A stretch of 64,000 nt of DNA from Domibacillus enclensis (GCF_900156125.1 NZ_FTLX01000001.1:682001-746000); one strand, 5' to 3'; positions 45,580-54,895 are shown, numbered from the stretch's first letter. The notes: a model not told the origin generated them from the sequence alone. Made by a program: numbers and translations.

Positions 45580-45854
45580 GTGTGTTTCCTCCTTTTTTAA
45601 ACGACAAAAAACCTCGCTCCTCCGTAAACGAAGGGGCGAGGTTAAATCGCGGTTCCACCCAACTTTCCAAGAGAATTCCCCTTGGCTTAATTGCAGTCAG
45701 ATAACGGTCTGGTGCCGCCGCTTCCTACTCAAGGTTCAGAAGCAGAGCTCGAGGGTGGTGAATTCATTTGTTCGCGACGGGAAAGTTGCAGCCGGTGCTT
45801 TCCCTCTCTGAAGACGTCCCAAATAAAACATGTCCCTGTCATTGCTTTTCGTAT
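45580..45854 (-). promoter_or_regulatory. T-box leader of thrS
   Basis: The leader holds the T-box core GGGTGGAACCGCG (45648-45660) and a terminator stem AACCTCGCCCC/GGAGCGAGGTT with a T-run (45604-45643). The stem I specifier (a Thr codon) was not fixed by eye. It occupies most of the gene-free interval between thrS and dnaI. Confidence 0.92.
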
Positions 45855-45860
45855 GACGCT

Positions 45861-45889
45861 ATTATAGTACCACTTTTTTTGAAAATCAA
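45861..45889 (-). promoter_or_regulatory. Sigma-A promoter of thrS
   Basis: On the minus strand TTGATT and TATAAT are 17 bp apart, directly before the T-box leader. Confidence 0.8.
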
Positions 45890-45897
45890 CTTCTTTT

Positions 45898-46824
45898 TTA
45901 ATGACGGCGGTTTTCGCCTGACATTTCAACCGGTGTCGTTAAAAATTTAATCCGCTCCATCACGCGGGCGGCCTTTAGCGCCTCCGATTCACCGCGCTGT
46001 GAGTGGGTCAAATGGTGCTCAAGCTCTTGATAGTTGAAATTAGATGTAAACAGAACCGGCAGCCCTTCCAGCATCCGGTGCTGTAAAATCGTTCCTAAAA
46101 TATCGTCACGAATCCAGCTTGACATCGTTTCTGCCCCGATATCATCAATCATCAAAACCGGCGCTGATTTTACGGCATCCACCTTTTCACCAGTAGACTG
46201 GTCACCAAGGGACTGCTTCATTTCACGGACAAATTCCGGGAAATACACAATCATAGAAGCGATATGCTTTTCCGCCAGTTCATTCGCTATGGCCCCGAAC
46301 AAAAATGATTTGCCCACGCCAAACTTCCCGTGAATATACAAGCCTTTTGAGGTTTCCCCCGGTGTATAGCCATCTACAAAATCTTTGGCCATTTTCACGG
46401 CACTTAACCGGCTGCGGTTATCGAGCTCCACCTGCGCAAACGTCGCTTTTAGCACATCGCCCGGCATATACAGGCTTTTCACGTGCCGGCGCAAATGCTT
46501 CATTTCGTCGTCACGCACTTTTCGCGGACAGCGTTTGTAATCAAGCTCCATCACCCGGTGACGCATCACTAGCTCCGGCTCAAAGCCCTTCATCACATTG
46601 ATGCAGTCCCCGAGAGACGGGCATTTTTGGCAATCGTGACTTTGTGACACATACTCAAACAGCTTGCCCATGGCCCGAGCCGTTTCTTTTTCGCCGATTT
46701 CATGCTCCTTTAAAAACGATTGAACGGTCTGGTCGGCCAGCACTTCCCTTTTCGTTTGCTCATATTGCTCGGCAAACCCGGGTGATGCGTTTATCTTCCC
46801 GAGTGCTTCGTTAATTTTTTTCAT
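45898..46824 (-). CDS. dnaI: Primosomal protein DnaI (helicase loader)
   Basis: A 308-residue AAA+ loader for the replicative helicase. The N-terminal helicase-binding domain has a zinc-binding cluster (CQKCPSLGDC). The AAA+ domain begins near residue 130 with Walker A GKFGVGKSFL and Walker B VLMIDDIGAE. It overlaps the 3' end of dnaB by 14 bp. The ytxBC genes that follow dnaI in B. subtilis are not present; the thrS promoter lies directly after it. Confidence 0.95.
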   Translation of the reverse strand: MKKINEALGKINASPGFAEQYEQTKREVLADQTVQSFLKEHEIGEKETARAMGKLFEYVSQSHDCQKCPSLGDCINVMKGFEPELVMRHRVMELDYKRCPRKVRDDEMKHLRRHVKSLYMPGDVLKATFAQVELDNRSRLSAVKMAKDFVDGYTPGETSKGLYIHGKFGVGKSFLFGAIANELAEKHIASMIVYFPEFVREMKQSLGDQSTGEKVDAVKSAPVLMIDDIGAETMSSWIRDDILGTILQHRMLEGLPVLFTSNFNYQELEHHLTHSQRGESEALKAARVMERIKFLTTPVEMSGENRRH

Positions 46825-48202
46825 TTACAGAAGCTCCCTTTATCCGATTTCGAAGTGCTTCTTCCAGCTTTCTTTTTTCCTCTTCGAAATCTTGATCTAC
46901 TGCTTCGTCCTTGCCTTCGTCTTTGTTTGTAAACCAGGAAGGCAGTTTTTCAGTCCGTGTTGTTTTACGTCCATTATAGGATTTTGGCGCCTGTTTTGCT
47001 TTGGCCGCCCATTCACTGGATTGTTTTTGCTCTTCCTTCGCCAGTTCAATCGCTTGTTTTGCTGACTCAATTTTCTTTCTCGCCCATTGTGCGGCAATTT
47101 TATCCATAAAACTTTTCGACAGCTTCATGTTTGATTTCAGCATAACATATTGAATGAGGGCATTCATGACACCCGGTGTGAAATCATACTGAAGCATAAT
47201 TTGTTCAATCAATTTCATGTCCACCGAAGAAGGCGCTTTATTCGAGATATCAATCATCATTTGATACGGCGTCACCGTTTCGCAGTGCAAAATCAGTTTT
47301 TCTTCCTGCGTTTTCGGTGCATCGCCGGTTTTTTCACTTGCTGCTTGCATGCGCGGTGTCATATCCGGCAGACGGCCGCCTGTTTCGAATTGGTACGCGT
47401 TTCGAGCTGTTTTCCTGAGCTCTTCCACATCCACCTCATCCTGCTCATTGATAGAAGACAGGACAAGGTTTTTCATGTCGATCGGTGCAATTCCATATAA
47501 AAAAGCCAGCTTTTTAATGGTTTCTTTAATAAAAGGCGTCAAGGACGAGACAGGGATCAGTGCGTCCTTCAACGCAAGCTCCAGCGTACCGAAATCAAAT
47601 GACTCCTGAAGGGATGGACCCTTCGGTGTTTCTTTTGACGCGATGCGGCTGCCGGGTTCCGGACGGCTGCTGGCCTCCGCTTCTTCTGTATCCATATAGC
47701 CAGTTGAAAAAACATCAGGAAAGGCATGCGTCACATCCTGAAATTCTGCCGTTTTCACTTCACGGTCGCAGAAAAGCTTTTTCAGCTTTAAAAAATGCGC
47801 TTTTCCGATTTTCCGGTACAAAAAAACGTTTAACAGGCCATCGGTGAAAAATTGATCTGGTGACAAGGGCGGAAGCAATTCATACAAAAACTCTCTGCTG
47901 CCCTCTTTCTTTTTCACGTACGTTTTTAATAAGCCAATGCCCTCGAGCTTCAGCCGTTCCTCGTAAATTTGCTGCGGACCGCATCCGAGTGTGTTCATCA
48001 AGTCATAATGGGATGCTCCGTTCGTTGACAGCTTCCCATCTTCTACCTCGGCATACATCGTCATGTAAAGGCTGAGCGCGCTCGCCCCAATCAGTGGCTG
48101 ATACAGCAAAGTAATGACCTTTTGCTCGAGGCTGTCTATACAGCCTGCCATTGACACTCTATACACGTCAGCCGGCTGCATTTCATTCCAATGCCGGTTC
48201 AT
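46811..48202 (-). CDS. dnaB: Replication initiation protein DnaB (helicase co-loader)
   Basis: A 463-residue Firmicute primosome protein (not the replicative helicase). It has an N-terminal winged-helix region (LYQPLIGASALSLYMTM) and a C-terminal DnaB/DnaD homology domain (about 300-390, PYQMMIDISNKAPSSVD, YDFTPGVMNALIQYVM), ending in a basic, glutamine-rich tail. ATG at 48202 has GAGGTGA at 6 nt. In the nrdR-dnaB-dnaI order. Confidence 0.93.
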   Translation of the reverse strand: MNRHWNEMQPADVYRVSMAGCIDSLEQKVITLLYQPLIGASALSLYMTMYAEVEDGKLSTNGASHYDLMNTLGCGPQQIYEERLKLEGIGLLKTYVKKKEGSREFLYELLPPLSPDQFFTDGLLNVFLYRKIGKAHFLKLKKLFCDREVKTAEFQDVTHAFPDVFSTGYMDTEEAEASSRPEPGSRIASKETPKGPSLQESFDFGTLELALKDALIPVSSLTPFIKETIKKLAFLYGIAPIDMKNLVLSSINEQDEVDVEELRKTARNAYQFETGGRLPDMTPRMQAASEKTGDAPKTQEEKLILHCETVTPYQMMIDISNKAPSSVDMKLIEQIMLQYDFTPGVMNALIQYVMLKSNMKLSKSFMDKIAAQWARKKIESAKQAIELAKEEQKQSSEWAAKAKQAPKSYNGRKTTRTEKLPSWFTNKDEGKDEAVDQDFEEEKRKLEEALRNRIKGASVNEKN

Positions 48203-48231
48203 GCTGTTCACCTCGCTGCCCTTCTTCATAA

Positions 48232-48263
48232 GAAGAAAAAACCCGGCATACCATCTCCGGGAT
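48232..48263 (-). terminator. Terminator of nrdR
   Basis: The stem ATCCCGG/CCGGGTT with a 10-nt loop is followed by TTTTTTCTTC on the minus strand. It separates nrdR from dnaB, so part of the transcription of dnaBI may depend on read-through. Confidence 0.7.
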
Positions 48264-48264
48264 T

Positions 48265-48723
48265 TTACTTTTCCTTGTTCATAATTTCTTTTAGTTCATC
48301 AAGAAATACATTAATATCCTTGAATTGACGGTAAACGGATGCAAACCGGACGTATGCGACTTCATCAATAGCAGACAAGCGGTCCATCACCATTTCACCG
48401 ACTTCATCTGATTGCACCTCGGACGTCCCTTTCGCCCGCAGATCCCGTTCGATATCCGCTGTCATTTTTTCAAGTGTCCCTAGTGGAACAGGCCGCTTTT
48501 CACAAGCTTTTATCAGACCTCGGAGCATTTTTTCCCGGTTAAATTCTTCGCGCATTCCTTCTTTTTTCACCACAATGAGCGGGGTATGCTCCACACGCTC
48601 GAATGTTGTAAACCGATGGCCGCACTGTTCGCACTCCCGGCGGCGTCGGATGGAATGCCCGTCATCTGCCGGGCGGGAATCGACAACCTTCGTCCCGTTA
48701 AAACGGCATTCTGGGCAAATCAT
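48265..48723 (-). CDS. nrdR: Transcriptional repressor NrdR
   Basis: A 152-residue repressor of ribonucleotide reductase genes. It has a zinc ribbon (CPEC at 3-6, CEQC at 31-34) followed by an ATP-cone ([20 protein letters not shown]) from about residue 48. ATG at 48723 gives the family N-terminus (MICPEC) and length; the TTG two codons upstream lies nearly on the GGAG ribosome binding site. Confidence 0.96.
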   Translation of the reverse strand: MICPECRFNGTKVVDSRPADDGHSIRRRRECEQCGHRFTTFERVEHTPLIVVKKEGMREEFNREKMLRGLIKACEKRPVPLGTLEKMTADIERDLRAKGTSEVQSDEVGEMVMDRLSAIDEVAYVRFASVYRQFKDINVFLDELKEIMNKEK

Positions 48724-48815
48724 GATCAATCAACTCCGATTTTTATTTCGCGGCCTTTGCTGCAATGGCCCCTTTGTTCTTTTATCATACTAAAAAACAG
48801 CCGCCATGAAAATAG

Positions 48816-48856
48816 AAAAGGGAGCGTATGAATTTTTCATACACTCCCTTTTTTTA
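48816..48856. terminator. Terminator of speD (possibly bidirectional)
   Basis: The long stem starting AAAGGGAGCGTATGAA and closing TTCATACACTCCCTTT has one mismatch and A/T runs on both sides, directly after the speD stop. Confidence 0.88.
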
Positions 48857-49240
48857 TTACACCATGCTTGCTGTTTGTTTAATTTGTGAGCGCACAGGAC
48901 CCATACCACGCGGCATTTCAATTGTTTCGCGTGTTTCAGCTTCGAGTGCATCGGCAATATAGTTCGCAGCAATATTCGGATCCAAATCACCGCATGTGTA
49001 CACATCGATGCTGGCATATCCGTGTTCCGGAAAGCTGTGAATCGTTAAGTGTGACTCGGAGATGATGACGACTCCACTTACTCCCTGTGGAGCAAATTTG
49101 TGGAACGCGACTTCGCGAATTTCCGCACCTGACTTAAGAGCGGCGTCGACAAATGTTCTCTCGATGACTTCCATATCGTTTAATTTGTCAAAATTGCAGC
49201 CCCATAATTCTGAAATGACGTGACGACCCATTGTTTCCAT
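48857..49240 (-). CDS. speD: S-adenosylmethionine decarboxylase proenzyme
   Basis: A 127-residue proenzyme that self-cleaves between Glu62 and Ser63 in [16 protein letters not shown], the serine becoming the pyruvoyl group. It supplies decarboxylated AdoMet for spermidine synthesis. The short class 1B form is the Bacillus type. It has its own promoter and terminator. Confidence 0.97.
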   Translation of the reverse strand: METMGRHVISELWGCNFDKLNDMEVIERTFVDAALKSGAEIREVAFHKFAPQGVSGVVIISESHLTIHSFPEHGYASIDVYTCGDLDPNIAANYIADALEAETRETIEMPRGMGPVRSQIKQTASMV

Positions 49241-49356
49241 GATCGTTCCCCCTTTTACAAAGTAGTTTTTGAATCAATTGTAAAAGTGATCACTGCCACG
49301 GGGGAAAGTTAGTCCGAAGAGGTCCTAACCCTTTAAGCATTTATTTCACAAATTCG

Positions 49357-49385
49357 AGTATACGACCTGCTACACTATTTTGCAA
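49357..49385 (-). promoter_or_regulatory. Sigma-A promoter of speD
   Basis: On the minus strand TTGCAA and TATACT are 17 bp apart. The leader would be about 110 nt long. No riboswitch was recognised in it. Confidence 0.78.
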
Positions 49386-49410
49386 CAAATTTCTTTATTT
49401 TTTTCAGACG

Positions 49411-49440
49411 AAAAAAACCCCGGCGTTTCCGGGGGGTTTA
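49411..49440 (-). terminator. Terminator of gapB, overlapping its stop
   Basis: The stem AACCCCCCGG/CCGGGGTT is followed by seven Ts on the minus strand and starts within the gapB stop codon. Confidence 0.85.
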
Positions 49441-50469
49441 AGCAGATATGCGAACCTTGTTTTTCAGCTGTTCGGCGACGAGACAGGCAAGGTCGACGAC
49501 GCGGCAGGAGTAGCCCCATTCATTGTCATACCAGGCGAGCACCTTCACCTTGTTCTCCCCCATCACAATGGTTGTCAGTCCATCGACTGTAGAAGAGTGA
49601 GGATTTGTATTGAAATCAACAGAGACAAGCGGCTCTTCTGTGAAGTCTAAAATCCCGTGCATGGAGCCGGAAGCCGCTTTTTTAAAGGCGTCATTCACTT
49701 CTTCAGCCGTAACGGGTCTTTTTACGTCCACCACCAGGTCAACGAGCGATACATTGGATGTCGGCACACGCAGCGCCATTCCGTGCAGCTTTCCCTTCAG
49801 CTCCGGCATCACGAGTGACAGTGCTTTTGCAGCTCCTGTAGAAGTGGGAATAATGGACTGAGCGCACGCACGGGCCCGGCGCAGGTCTTTATGCGGATTA
49901 TCAATGTTTTTTTGATCATTCGTGTAAGCATGGACCGTTGTCATTAATCCGTTTTCGATGCCAAATTGATCATTCAGCACTTTTGCGACAGGTGCCAGGC
50001 AATTGGTTGTGCAGGAAGCATTGGAAATAATGTCATGCTGTTCAATATCGAGCGCTTCCTCATTCACGCCCATCACAATCGTCACATCTTCATTTTTGCC
50101 GGGTGCCGTTAACAAAACTTTTTTCGCGCCTGCCTGCAAGTGCAATGCCGCTTGTTCGCGCGCGTTAAACTTCCCTGTGGCTTCGATGACGATATCAATA
50201 CCGAGCTGGTCCCACGGAAGCTCAAGCGGATTGCGGCTGGCCAGCAGCTGAACCCGTTTCCCATTTACAATCAGTGCGTGGTCCTCTGCTTGAATGGTTC
50301 CTTCAAATTTCCCGTGATTCGTGTCGTATTTCAGCAAGTGAGCAAGTGTTTCGGCCGGGTAGCTGGCGTTCACGGCGACAAGATCAAATTGATCATTCAA
50401 GATGGCTTTGCGGAACACCATACGGCCAATGCGGCCAAAACCGTTAATTGCTACTTTTGCTTTCGTCAT
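49438..50469 (-). CDS. gapB: NADP-dependent glyceraldehyde-3-phosphate dehydrogenase (gluconeogenic)
   Basis: A 343-residue GAPDH with the Rossmann motif NGFGRIGRMVFR and the active site SNASCTTNC (Cys153). The residue after VAVN near position 33 is Ala rather than the Asp that selects NAD in GapA, which fits the NADP-using GapB type. GapB works in gluconeogenesis and is repressed by CcpN on glucose; a CcpN-like site lies in its promoter. It is next to speD, as in B. subtilis. Confidence 0.93.
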   Translation of the reverse strand: MTKAKVAINGFGRIGRMVFRKAILNDQFDLVAVNASYPAETLAHLLKYDTNHGKFEGTIQAEDHALIVNGKRVQLLASRNPLELPWDQLGIDIVIEATGKFNAREQAALHLQAGAKKVLLTAPGKNEDVTIVMGVNEEALDIEQHDIISNASCTTNCLAPVAKVLNDQFGIENGLMTTVHAYTNDQKNIDNPHKDLRRARACAQSIIPTSTGAAKALSLVMPELKGKLHGMALRVPTSNVSLVDLVVDVKRPVTAEEVNDAFKKAASGSMHGILDFTEEPLVSVDFNTNPHSSTVDGLTTIVMGENKVKVLAWYDNEWGYSCRVVDLACLVAEQLKNKVRISA

Positions 50470-50489
50470 AATGAAGAGCCTCCTATGTA

Positions 50490-50534
50490 ATAAAGTTATA
50501 CTTTATCTTCTTTTTATGAATTTAGTATAACACA
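50490..50534 (-). promoter_or_regulatory. CcpN-like operator region of gapB
   Basis: The minus strand at 50524-50534 reads TGTGTTATACT, fitting the CcpN consensus TRTGHYATAYW that I recall, and covers a TATACT -10. Downstream, a 17-bp palindrome ATAAAGTTATACTTTAT (50490-50506) repeats GTTATACT and could be a second site. The -35 is poor. Confidence 0.55.
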
Positions 50535-50601
50535 TTAAATCAAAAAGGAAACATAAAATTGACCCGATTATAAAAATTTCTCTCAAAGGGATTTAGGGAC
50601 G

Positions 50602-50638
50602 AAAAAAGACCCGATTAAACACAAAGGTTTAATCGGGT
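50602..50638 (-). terminator. Terminator of the polA-mutM-coaE run
   Basis: The stem ACCCGATTAAAC/GTTTAATCGGGT starts inside the last codons of coaE and is followed by six Ts on the minus strand. Confidence 0.85.
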
Positions 50639-51211
50639 GATCCAGTCTTCTACTTGTTGCTTTGTTGCGTTCAATGGACCGCTGTTATCGATGATATCGT
50701 CAGCCAATGCTTTTTTATCCTCAATCGGCATTTGAGCGTTTATTCGTGCGGCTGCTTCTGGTTCGCTGTAGTTGTTTCGTTTCATCAGCCGGCTTAATTG
50801 AACAGCAGGAGCAGCATACACGAGCAGCGTCCGTTCTGCCATCCACTCAAGCTTGCTTTCGAATAAAAGCGGAATGTCCAGAATGATCGTTCTGCTGCCG
50901 GCTTGAACGGCTTTTTCTTTTTCGGACAGCATCCATTCCCGTACCGCCGGATGAACGATGGCATTCAGCTGTTTACGTTTCGCCTCTTCATGAAATACAA
51001 TCGCTCCGAGCTTTTCCCGGTTCAACGTGCCTTCTTCGGTCACAATCTCAGAACCAAAGACCTCTATAATACGCTCCAGGGCAGCCTGTCCCGGCTCGAC
51101 TACTTTTCGTGCCGCGACATCCGCATCAATGATCGCAAAGCCTTTTTCTTTTAACAGTCCGCTGACGGTGCTTTTTCCGGTGGCAATTCCGCCTGTCAGT
51201 CCGATAATCAT
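50615..51211 (-). CDS. coaE: Dephospho-CoA kinase
   Basis: A 198-residue P-loop kinase for the last step of CoA synthesis: Walker A GLTGGIATGKSTV (residues 4-16), the coenzyme-binding loop IDADVAARKVV, the HPAVREWM lid segment and VLDIPLLFES-like core (here ILDIPLLFESKLEW). The start overlaps the mutM stop by 4 bp. The ytaF gene known between mutM and coaE in B. subtilis is not seen. Confidence 0.96.
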   Translation of the reverse strand: MIIGLTGGIATGKSTVSGLLKEKGFAIIDADVAARKVVEPGQAALERIIEVFGSEIVTEEGTLNREKLGAIVFHEEAKRKQLNAIVHPAVREWMLSEKEKAVQAGSRTIILDIPLLFESKLEWMAERTLLVYAAPAVQLSRLMKRNNYSEPEAAARINAQMPIEDKKALADDIIDNSGPLNATKQQVEDWITRLNLCV

Positions 51212-52044
51212 ATTAAATGCTCAATCGGCTGGCACTGCAGGCAAATGTGTGTGCCTCTGCCCGCCGTTTTTGTTTTCACAATTTCAGCACCGCATTCCAC
51301 ACACGCTTCACCGGCACGTCCATACACATTCAGCACCTCTTGAAAGGTCCCTTTTTGTCCCTGACTGTTTACGTATGTCCGAATCGTGCTGCCTCCGCGT
51401 TCAACAGCTTCAGCAAGTACGCTAATGGTATAGGCGTGAATCTGTGCTGCTTCCTCGGGCGTGATCGTACTGCTGACCCGGTGAGGATGAACCCGCGCCC
51501 GGAATAACACTTCATCTACATAAATATTCCCGAGCCCCGTCACAATGATTTGGTCTAAAAGCGCCGTTTTCACCTGCCGCGACGTTTTTTGCAGCCTGGC
51601 ATGCAGGTAGTCCGGCGTAAAACGGGGATCAAACGGCTCCGGTCCAAGTGCTTTTAACGAAGAAAGTTCATGTTCCATTCCTTTTTCCGTTAAATGCATC
51701 GTGCCGAATTTCCGGACATCGCGGTAGCGCAGCTCACTGCCGTCTGTAAATGAAAAGATGACGTGAGTGTGCGGCGCTTCTGCTTCAGACGATTCATTCA
51801 CGCTGAATTTGCCTTCCATTCTCAAGTGAGAGATTAAGGCATAATGATCCAGCTGAAAAATGAGAAATTTTCCTCTTCGGTCAATTGAATGAATGGTTTC
51901 TCCTAAAAGGGCATCCCGGAATGGCTCCGCTTCCGGTTTTTTGATCATTTTCGGCCATCGCACGTCAACAGAGGCAATCGTTTTTCCTGCTGCCAGCTCG
52001 GTTAAAGTGCGTCTGACGGTTTCTACTTCAGGCAATTCCGGCAT
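51208..52044 (-). CDS. mutM: Formamidopyrimidine-DNA glycosylase
   Basis: A 278-residue glycosylase/AP lyase for 8-oxoguanine. Catalytic N-terminus PELPEVETVRRTL (Pro2, Glu3), RRGKFLIF with the conserved Lys, the H2TH region (QIIVTGLGNIYVDEVLFRA) and a C-terminal four-cysteine zinc finger (CVECGAEIVKTKTAGRG...CLQC). It lies 12 bp after polA and overlaps coaE. Confidence 0.97.
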   Translation of the reverse strand: MPELPEVETVRRTLTELAAGKTIASVDVRWPKMIKKPEAEPFRDALLGETIHSIDRRGKFLIFQLDHYALISHLRMEGKFSVNESSEAEAPHTHVIFSFTDGSELRYRDVRKFGTMHLTEKGMEHELSSLKALGPEPFDPRFTPDYLHARLQKTSRQVKTALLDQIIVTGLGNIYVDEVLFRARVHPHRVSSTITPEEAAQIHAYTISVLAEAVERGGSTIRTYVNSQGQKGTFQEVLNVYGRAGEACVECGAEIVKTKTAGRGTHICLQCQPIEHLI

Positions 52045-52056
52045 TTTTCGCTCTCC

Positions 52057-54681
52057 TTACTTTGCATCGTACCACGTCGGGCCAAAGGAATAATCCACTT
52101 TTAACGGAACATCCAGTTCAAATGCGTGTTCCATCACTTCTGGCACGATGCGCTCCATTTGATCAATTTCTTCTTTTGGCACATCAAAAATCAGTTCATC
52201 GTGTACTTGCAGCAGCAGCTTGGAGGTCAGTTTCTCACGCTCCAGCCGTTCTGCCACATCAATCATCGCTTTTTTAATAATGTCTGCAGCACTTCCCTGG
52301 ATCGGCGTATTCATCGCTGTCCGTTCACCGAAGGACCGGAGATTAAAGTTACGGCTTGTAATTTCAGGAATGTAGCGGCGCCGGTTTAAAAGCGTCGTCA
52401 CAAATCCTTTTTCCTTTGCTTCACGAATAATGGAATCCATGTATTCCTTTACGCCCGGATACGTGTTTAAGTACCGGTCGATGAATTCCGCCGCATCCTT
52501 TCGTGTAATGCCAAGATTTTGGGACAGCCCGTAATCACTGATGCCATATACGATGCCGAAGTTCACGGCTTTGGCCTGGCGCCGCATATTCGACGTAACG
52601 CCGCTCTCTTCGACATGGAATACTTCCATGGCTGTAGCGGTATGAATGTCGAGTCCTTGCTGAAAGGCGTCGATTAATTTTTCATCGCCGCTTATATGAG
52701 CAAGTACGCGCAATTCAATTTGTGAATAATCGGCCGCGAACATAACAGAATCCGCTTTTTCTGGAATAAACGCCTGACGGATTTTCCGCCCTTCTTCTAA
52801 ACGGATTGGAATGTTTTGCAGATTCGGGTCTGTTGAACTGAGCCGTCCCGTTTGTGTGAGTGCCTGATTAAAGCGTGTATGGATTTTATGAGTATCCGGA
52901 TCTGCCACCTTCAAGAGTCCTTCAATGTACGTGGACTGAAGCTTGCCGATCTGGCGGTAATCTAAAATGTACTGCACGATCTCATGCGCTGGCGCCAGCT
53001 TTTCCAGAACATCCGCTGACGTAGAGTAGCCTGTTTTCGTTTTTTTCACAGCAGGCAGGCCCAGCTTTTCAAACAGAATCACACCTAGCTGCTTTGGAGA
53101 ATTAATATTAAAATCCGTGCCGGCAAGCCCGTGAATCGTCGCTTCCATTTCAGCCAGCCGTCTTTTCAGCTCTGTTCCCATTTCGTTTAAACGAACAGTG
53201 TCTACACGGACGCCTTCCGATTCCATATCCGCCAAAATAAGCGCCAGCGGAAGTTCAAGTTCATCAAACAATTCGTTCTGGCTGTTTTCCGTCAATTCGC
53301 GCCGGCACGTATCATCCAGGCGGCTTAATGCTTCTGCTTTCGCGCTGACATGCTTTGCGTAAACAGCTTCTTCCGGCAAGGCCCGCTTGGCTCCTTTTCC
53401 ATATACCGCTTCATCCGGGGCGATGCCGTTTTCTCCATGAAGCCTCGCTGTTGCCGCGAAATCCTCTGGTGATTCGGCTGGATTAATTAAGTAGGATGCC
53501 AGAAAAATATCAAAGTCGATGCCTTTCAGCTCTATACCGTGACGGCGCAGGGCAATAACGGTCCGCTTCGCATCGTAAACCGTTTTACGCGCAGAAGCGT
53601 TCTCCGCCCACTGTTTAAAAGCGGTTGATTCAAAAACCGATTCTCCAGGCAAAAAGATCGTCCTGCCGCTGCCAGAAACGGCAATGCCCGCAACCGGCGC
53701 TTTATGATAGTTCACATCCATCATTTCCACATAGACCGCATCTGCTTGTTCAAAATGGGCCGGCTCTGGATGGTGAACAATGTCAAAGTCAACATCCACC
53801 GCTTCATCCGGCTCGCTCGTCCGCTGAATTCCGTCCAGCAGCGTCTTAAATTCCAGATCACGATACAAATCGTACAGTTCGTCATCATTTGCTCCGCTGT
53901 AGGTGAGCCGGTCGATTGCCATATCAAGCGGAACCGACCGCAAGATCGTTGCGAGCTTTTTGCTCATCACAGCCATCTCCTGGTTGTCGGTCAGCTTTTC
54001 CTTCAGCTTCGCACCACTCACTTGATCAATCGACTGGAGCAGCTGTTCAACAGAATGAAACTGCTTCAGCAATTTAATCGCCGTTTTTTCGCCAACGCCC
54101 GGAACGCCTGGAATGTTGTCGGAGGCGTCGCCCATTAACCCCTTCATATCAATAATTTGCAGCGGCGAAAGACCATACTTTTCCTGCACATGCTCTGGTG
54201 TATACACTTCAATATCGGTGATGCCTTTTCTCGTGATGCAGACTGTTGTTTTGTCTGTTGCCAGCTGTGTTAAATCCTTGTCACCCGAGTACACCTTTAC
54301 TTGATAGCCCTCTTTTTCCGCCTGCAGTGACAGCGTGCCGATAATATCGTCCGCTTCATAATTTTCCAGCTCAAAATAAGGAATGCCATGCGCTTTTAAC
54401 AGCTCCCGCACATACGAAAATTGCTCGGAAAGCTCGGGCGGCGTTTTCTGCCGTGTTCCCTTGTATTCTTTAAACGTTTCATGGCGGAATGTCGTTTTCC
54501 CTGCATCAAACGCAACAAGAATGTGCGTCGGCTGTTCATCCTTCAGCATCTTGTTCAGCATCATCGCAAATCCGTACACCGCATTTGTGTGAATGCCCTT
54601 TGAATTGCTCAGAAGCGGCAGAGCAAAAAAAGCGCGGTACGCGATGCTGTTCCCGTCAATTAACACTAGTTTTTTTTCCAT
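52057..54681 (-). CDS. polA: DNA polymerase I
   Basis: An 874-residue enzyme with an N-terminal 5'-3' exonuclease (LVLIDGNSIAYRAFFALP; MGDASDNIPGVPGVGEKTA), a degenerate 3'-5' exonuclease domain lacking the metal-binding Asp-Glu pair (VYVEMMDVN), and an active polymerase domain: motif A DYSQIELRVLAH, O-helix RRQAKAVNFGIVYGIS, motif C VHDELIFD. Lack of proofreading is usual in Bacillus PolA. First gene of polA-mutM-coaE. Confidence 0.97.
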   Translation of the reverse strand: MEKKLVLIDGNSIAYRAFFALPLLSNSKGIHTNAVYGFAMMLNKMLKDEQPTHILVAFDAGKTTFRHETFKEYKGTRQKTPPELSEQFSYVRELLKAHGIPYFELENYEADDIIGTLSLQAEKEGYQVKVYSGDKDLTQLATDKTTVCITRKGITDIEVYTPEHVQEKYGLSPLQIIDMKGLMGDASDNIPGVPGVGEKTAIKLLKQFHSVEQLLQSIDQVSGAKLKEKLTDNQEMAVMSKKLATILRSVPLDMAIDRLTYSGANDDELYDLYRDLEFKTLLDGIQRTSEPDEAVDVDFDIVHHPEPAHFEQADAVYVEMMDVNYHKAPVAGIAVSGSGRTIFLPGESVFESTAFKQWAENASARKTVYDAKRTVIALRRHGIELKGIDFDIFLASYLINPAESPEDFAATARLHGENGIAPDEAVYGKGAKRALPEEAVYAKHVSAKAEALSRLDDTCRRELTENSQNELFDELELPLALILADMESEGVRVDTVRLNEMGTELKRRLAEMEATIHGLAGTDFNINSPKQLGVILFEKLGLPAVKKTKTGYSTSADVLEKLAPAHEIVQYILDYRQIGKLQSTYIEGLLKVADPDTHKIHTRFNQALTQTGRLSSTDPNLQNIPIRLEEGRKIRQAFIPEKADSVMFAADYSQIELRVLAHISGDEKLIDAFQQGLDIHTATAMEVFHVEESGVTSNMRRQAKAVNFGIVYGISDYGLSQNLGITRKDAAEFIDRYLNTYPGVKEYMDSIIREAKEKGFVTTLLNRRRYIPEITSRNFNLRSFGERTAMNTPIQGSAADIIKKAMIDVAERLEREKLTSKLLLQVHDELIFDVPKEEIDQMERIVPEVMEHAFELDVPLKVDYSFGPTWYDAK

Positions 54682-54703
54682 AAGTCCTCCTTCAAAAACA
54701 TCA

Positions 54704-54821
54704 AAAAAGCCGTTGATTTCTTTTCCATTCTACCATGCACGGCAGAAAAAAAGAAAACAACGGCTTGTATCAACCTTGTCCAAAAAAAAGCGGCAGAGGC
54801 TATCAACGAATGGCCTCCGCC
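54704..54821 (-). terminator. phoR terminator and second hairpin before polA
   Basis: The phoR terminator is the stem GGCAGAGGC/GCCTCCGCC (54792-54821) with an eight-T run on the minus strand. Further on, the 9-bp arms AAGCCGTTG and CAACGGCTT (about 54708-54766) enclose some 46 nt, including TAGAAT that may be the polA -10, and are followed by six Ts. The second could be a regulatory fold for polA. Confidence 0.7.
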
Positions 54822-54895
54822 AAACAAAAGCTGGATAAAGGGGGTTGATACTTATTACTATAACAGCTAATTATAAAAGGAATGTAAACGCGTCA

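Noticed and set aside
49241-49356. Riboswitch in the speD leader
   Set aside because: The leader has only a short palindrome (AGTGATCACT) and no recognisable SAM or polyamine riboswitch core.
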